This document shows, piece after piece, positions 4,682 to 6,257 of a stretch of DNA of 6,257 nucleotides; within the stretch, counting starts at the first letter, position 1, and each line of letters begins with the position of its first letter. The notes beneath the pieces were generated by a model. It did no database searches, had not been told where the DNA came from, and saw only the letters and a program-made list of their open reading frames with translations. The DNA comes from an uncultured Eubacterium sp. Lineage in GTDB: Bacteria > Bacillota > Clostridia > Peptostreptococcales > Anaerovoracaceae. The position numbers and the translations under genes were made by a program. The DNA lies in assembly GCA_946614405.1 (NCBI GenBank), contig CAMOGZ010000093.1, positions 1-6,257 of the forward strand. The letters run 5' to 3'.

Positions 4682-5245
4682 ATGAAGACATTATATATCG
4701 AATGTAATATGGGAGCTGCCGGGGACATGCTCATGGGCGCGCTTCTGGAGATCGCGCCGGAGGGCATGGCGGAGAAGATCGCGGCTCTGCCCATCCCGGG
4801 AGTGGAGGTGAAAGCCGAGCACGCTGAAAAATGCGGCATCGGCGGCACCCACGTCCATGTTTATGTGAATGGGGAAGAAGAAGGCCACGAGCACCATCAT
4901 GACCACGATCATGACCATGACCACGAGCATGAGCATCACCACCATCATCATCACCATGGCCACGATGCCGACGAGGTCTTCCAGAGCTGGGGAGTTGAGA
5001 CGGCTCATAAGTTCGCAGAGGAGGATATAAAGGATATTCTTGTGAAGCTCGAGGATTCGGATAAATACGGAGTCGTTTTAAGAGCTAAGGGTTATGTTGC
5101 GGACAGCGCTTCTGACAGGTGGCTGCACTTCGACATGACTCCCGGAGAATACGAGATAAGAGAAGGGTCACCGGAGGTTACGGGCAGGATTTGTGTTATC
5201 GGCTCGGGCATTAAGGAAGATGCAGTAAAGGAGCTGTGGCTGTGA
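4682..5245 (+). CDS. larC: Chimeric frame: LarC N-terminus + His-rich tract + CobW C-terminal domain
   Basis: The frame encodes 187 residues. Residues 1-65 are clearly the start of LarC, the nickel insertase of NPN synthesis (LYIECNMGAAGDMLMGALL, then GVEVKAEHAEKCGIGGTHVHV). Complete LarC is about 400 residues, so most of the catalytic protein is missing. Residues 69-94 are a His/Asp/Glu-rich tract. Residues 96-187 are not LarC but a complete CobW C-terminal domain (FQSWGVETAHKF, VVLRAKGYV, WLHFDMTPGEYEIREG, TGRICVIGS), which normally follows the GTPase domain of G3E metallochaperones; here that GTPase domain is absent. Codon use changes across the tract: five of five Ile codons before it are ATC, while after it ATA and ATT dominate and all four Arg codons are AGA or AGG. 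The start has a good site (AAGGAAAG) and follows larB by three bases. Neither LarC nor CobW function is expected. It is a true fusion, a deletion product or an assembly artefact. Confidence 0.85.
   Translation: MKTLYIECNMGAAGDMLMGALLEIAPEGMAEKIAALPIPGVEVKAEHAEKCGIGGTHVHVYVNGEEEGHEHHHDHDHDHDHEHEHHHHHHHHGHDADEVFQSWGVETAHKFAEEDIKDILVKLEDSDKYGVVLRAKGYVADSASDRWLHFDMTPGEYEIREGSPEVTGRICVIGSGIKEDAVKELWL
4886..4963 (+). repeat. His/Asp-rich codon repeat, site of the LarC-CobW join
   Basis: Degenerate tandem CAC/CAT, GAC/GAT and GAG codons encode 26 residues, mostly His. Such tracts are known in both LarC (after the first domain) and G3E GTPases (between the GTPase and C-terminal domains), and may store or pass on metal. 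The shared repeat in the same codon phase explains how two unrelated genes could be joined in frame, either by recombination or by an assembler. Confidence 0.9.
5227..5233 (+). promoter_or_regulatory. Ribosome binding site of the second GTPase gene
   Basis: AAAGGAG lies eight bases before the GTG at 5242 but only two bases before the GTG at 5236, so 5242 is preferred as the start. Confidence 0.7.
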
Positions 5246-6192
5246 AGAAGAAAAAAGAGGTTTTACTCTACCTCATCACCGGCTTTTTAGAGAGCGGAAA
5301 GACCTCCTTCATGAGGGAGGTAATAGAGGAAGGGCAGTTTGCCGATGGGAAGGTCTCCCTTTACATACGCTGCGAGGAAGGCATGGAGGATCTGGATGAG
5401 GAGCTGCTCTTAAAGAACAATATCAAATTAAGGAACGTCGAGGACGAGGAAGAGATAAGCCGGGAGTATTTTGATAAGTGCGAGGAATACGTTAAGCCGA
5501 CGAGAGTCCTTATAGAGTATAACGGCACCTGGGATCCGGACAGGGTTCTGGAGGCGATGCCCGAGCACTGGGTTTTGGCGGAGGGCATAGCCATCGTCGA
5601 TGCCACTACCTTTGAGCAGTATCTGTCCAATATGAAGCAGATGATGACAAGGCAGTTTACCTATGCTGATCTCATTATCTTTAACCGCAGCGACGAAAGC
5701 TCCATGAACCTTGCGGGCTATAAGAGGAAGGCCAGGGCTGTCAACAGGCGGGCCCAGGTGGTTTTCGAGATGAAGGACGGCACCGTCAACGGGGACATAA
5801 AGGAAGAGCTGCCCTATGACATAAACGCTCCGGTAATAGAAGTTTCGGACGAGGATTACGGCATATGGTATCTGGATGCCTTTGAAAATCCCGATGAATA
5901 CGTGGATAAGAAGGTGCATTTCAAGGGAGTTGTTTTTAAGCCCAAGAAGAGCAAGCCGGATATTTTTGTGCCGGGAAGGTTCTGTATGACCTGCTGCGAG
6001 GCGGATATACAGTTTTACGGCTTTCCCTGCAGGTATTCCGGGGCGGATAAGCTCAAGGAAAAACAGGTAATAGACATTACTGCGGTAATGAAGACTGCCA
6101 TGAGCAAGTCCTTCGGAAGGCCGACGCCTACCTTGATCGCGCTGGAGGTGGGGAACGCAGAGCCGCCGGCGGAGGAAATCGTTTATTTTTAG
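5242..6192 (+). CDS. G3E/CobW-type GTPase with C-terminal cysteine-rich YcgQ/TIGR03943-like domain
   Basis: The product is 316 residues, starting at a GTG that overlaps the preceding stop (GTGA). The N-terminal two-thirds is a G3E-type P-loop GTPase: Walker A GFLESGKT (14-21), a degenerate IEYNGTWDP (91-99) where CobW proteins have an E-x-x-G motif, and FNRSD (147-151) in place of the NKxD guanine-recognition motif. The CxCC metal-binding motif usual in CobW proteins is not seen between Walker A and B. From about residue 225 a different domain begins (VHFKGVVFKP, then GRFCMTCCEADIQFYGFPC, 245-263). Its Cys248, Cys251, Cys252 and Cys263 and the CCxAD pattern resemble the C-terminal domain of YcgQ/TIGR03943 permease-associated proteins. 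A metal-binding or metal-delivery role is likely; the metal is unknown. It is rich in AGG and ATA codons, unlike larB. It probably belonged with the CobW gene whose tail precedes it. Confidence 0.85.
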   Translation: MKKKKEVLLYLITGFLESGKTSFMREVIEEGQFADGKVSLYIRCEEGMEDLDEELLLKNNIKLRNVEDEEEISREYFDKCEEYVKPTRVLIEYNGTWDPDRVLEAMPEHWVLAEGIAIVDATTFEQYLSNMKQMMTRQFTYADLIIFNRSDESSMNLAGYKRKARAVNRRAQVVFEMKDGTVNGDIKEELPYDINAPVIEVSDEDYGIWYLDAFENPDEYVDKKVHFKGVVFKPKKSKPDIFVPGRFCMTCCEADIQFYGFPCRYSGADKLKEKQVIDITAVMKTAMSKSFGRPTPTLIALEVGNAEPPAEEIVYF

Positions 6193-6211
6193 TTTATTTT
6201 ATCGCGATTTG

Positions 6212-6220
6212 TGTTATAAT
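6212..6220 (+). promoter_or_regulatory. Extended -10 promoter for a gene beyond the window
   Basis: TG, one base, then TATAAT (6215-6220) is a full extended -10 element 20 bases after the GTPase stop. The upstream hexamer is AT-rich and not a clear -35. No start codon with a good ribosome binding site can be assigned before the window ends at 6257. I see no intrinsic terminator between the stop and this promoter. Confidence 0.45.
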
Positions 6221-6257
6221 TTTAAGAGGTTTAATGATCTGTTCTCTGAAGATTATC

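Noticed and set aside
4886..4963. CRISPR array or DNA-level tandem repeat
   Set aside because: The repetition is at codon level (His, Asp, Glu) with irregular synonymous changes and no repeat-spacer pattern.
2095..6215. Shared 11-mer CGATTTGTGTT at 2095-2105 and 6205-6215
   Set aside because: A few chance 11-base matches are expected within a window of this length, and the two contexts otherwise differ.

Overview
The window looks like a chromosomal segment from an anaerobic Firmicute of the class Clostridia (a Lachnospiraceae-type genome is my best guess). The reasons are strong AAGGAGG-type ribosome binding sites, a textbook sigma-70/SigA promoter, tightly packed operons and the families present. 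The theme of most of the window is nickel: an ABC importer of the peptide/nickel class, and genes for the nickel-pincer nucleotide (NPN) cofactor of lactate racemase-type enzymes.

Layout. Positions 26-1845 (minus strand) hold two overlapping permease genes of the DppB/NikB and DppC/NikC families. They are read leftwards out of the window and preceded by a candidate promoter and a terminator-like leader hairpin. Positions 1846-2179 are a divergent regulatory region, with a perfect-consensus promoter (TTGACA-17-TATAAT) firing rightwards. Positions 2180-2922 encode two small membrane proteins I cannot assign to a function. Positions 2923-3174 hold a weak terminator, a perfect 20-bp inverted repeat, a second hairpin and an extended -10 promoter. 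Positions 3175-4678 hold larE and larB, which overlap. At 4682 larC begins, but only its first ~65 codons and a His/Asp-rich tract are LarC-like; the frame then runs into the C-terminal domain of a CobW-type (G3E) metal GTPase and stops at 5245. A second G3E-type GTPase with a cysteine-rich YcgQ/TIGR03943-like C-terminal domain follows at 5242-6192, and an extended -10 promoter lies just after it.

How the parts would work together. The permeases would import nickel (or a nickel chelate or peptide). LarB carboxylates and hydrolyses nicotinic acid adenine dinucleotide, LarE adds sulfur, and LarC inserts nickel to give NPN. No larA, no substrate-binding protein and no transporter ATPase is visible; they must lie elsewhere or be absent.

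The most important observation is the join inside the larC reading frame. Codon usage changes sharply across the His-rich tract (4886-4963): larB has 0 ATA among 23 Ile codons and 0 AGG among 10 Arg codons, while the GTPase has 11 ATA among 20 and 10 AGG among 15. LarC and CobW proteins both commonly carry His-rich tracts, so the join is either a real recombination giving a LarC-CobW hybrid or an assembly chimera across a shared repeat. I cannot decide this from sequence alone. Until it is settled, the GTPase genes to the right should not be treated as part of the lar operon.
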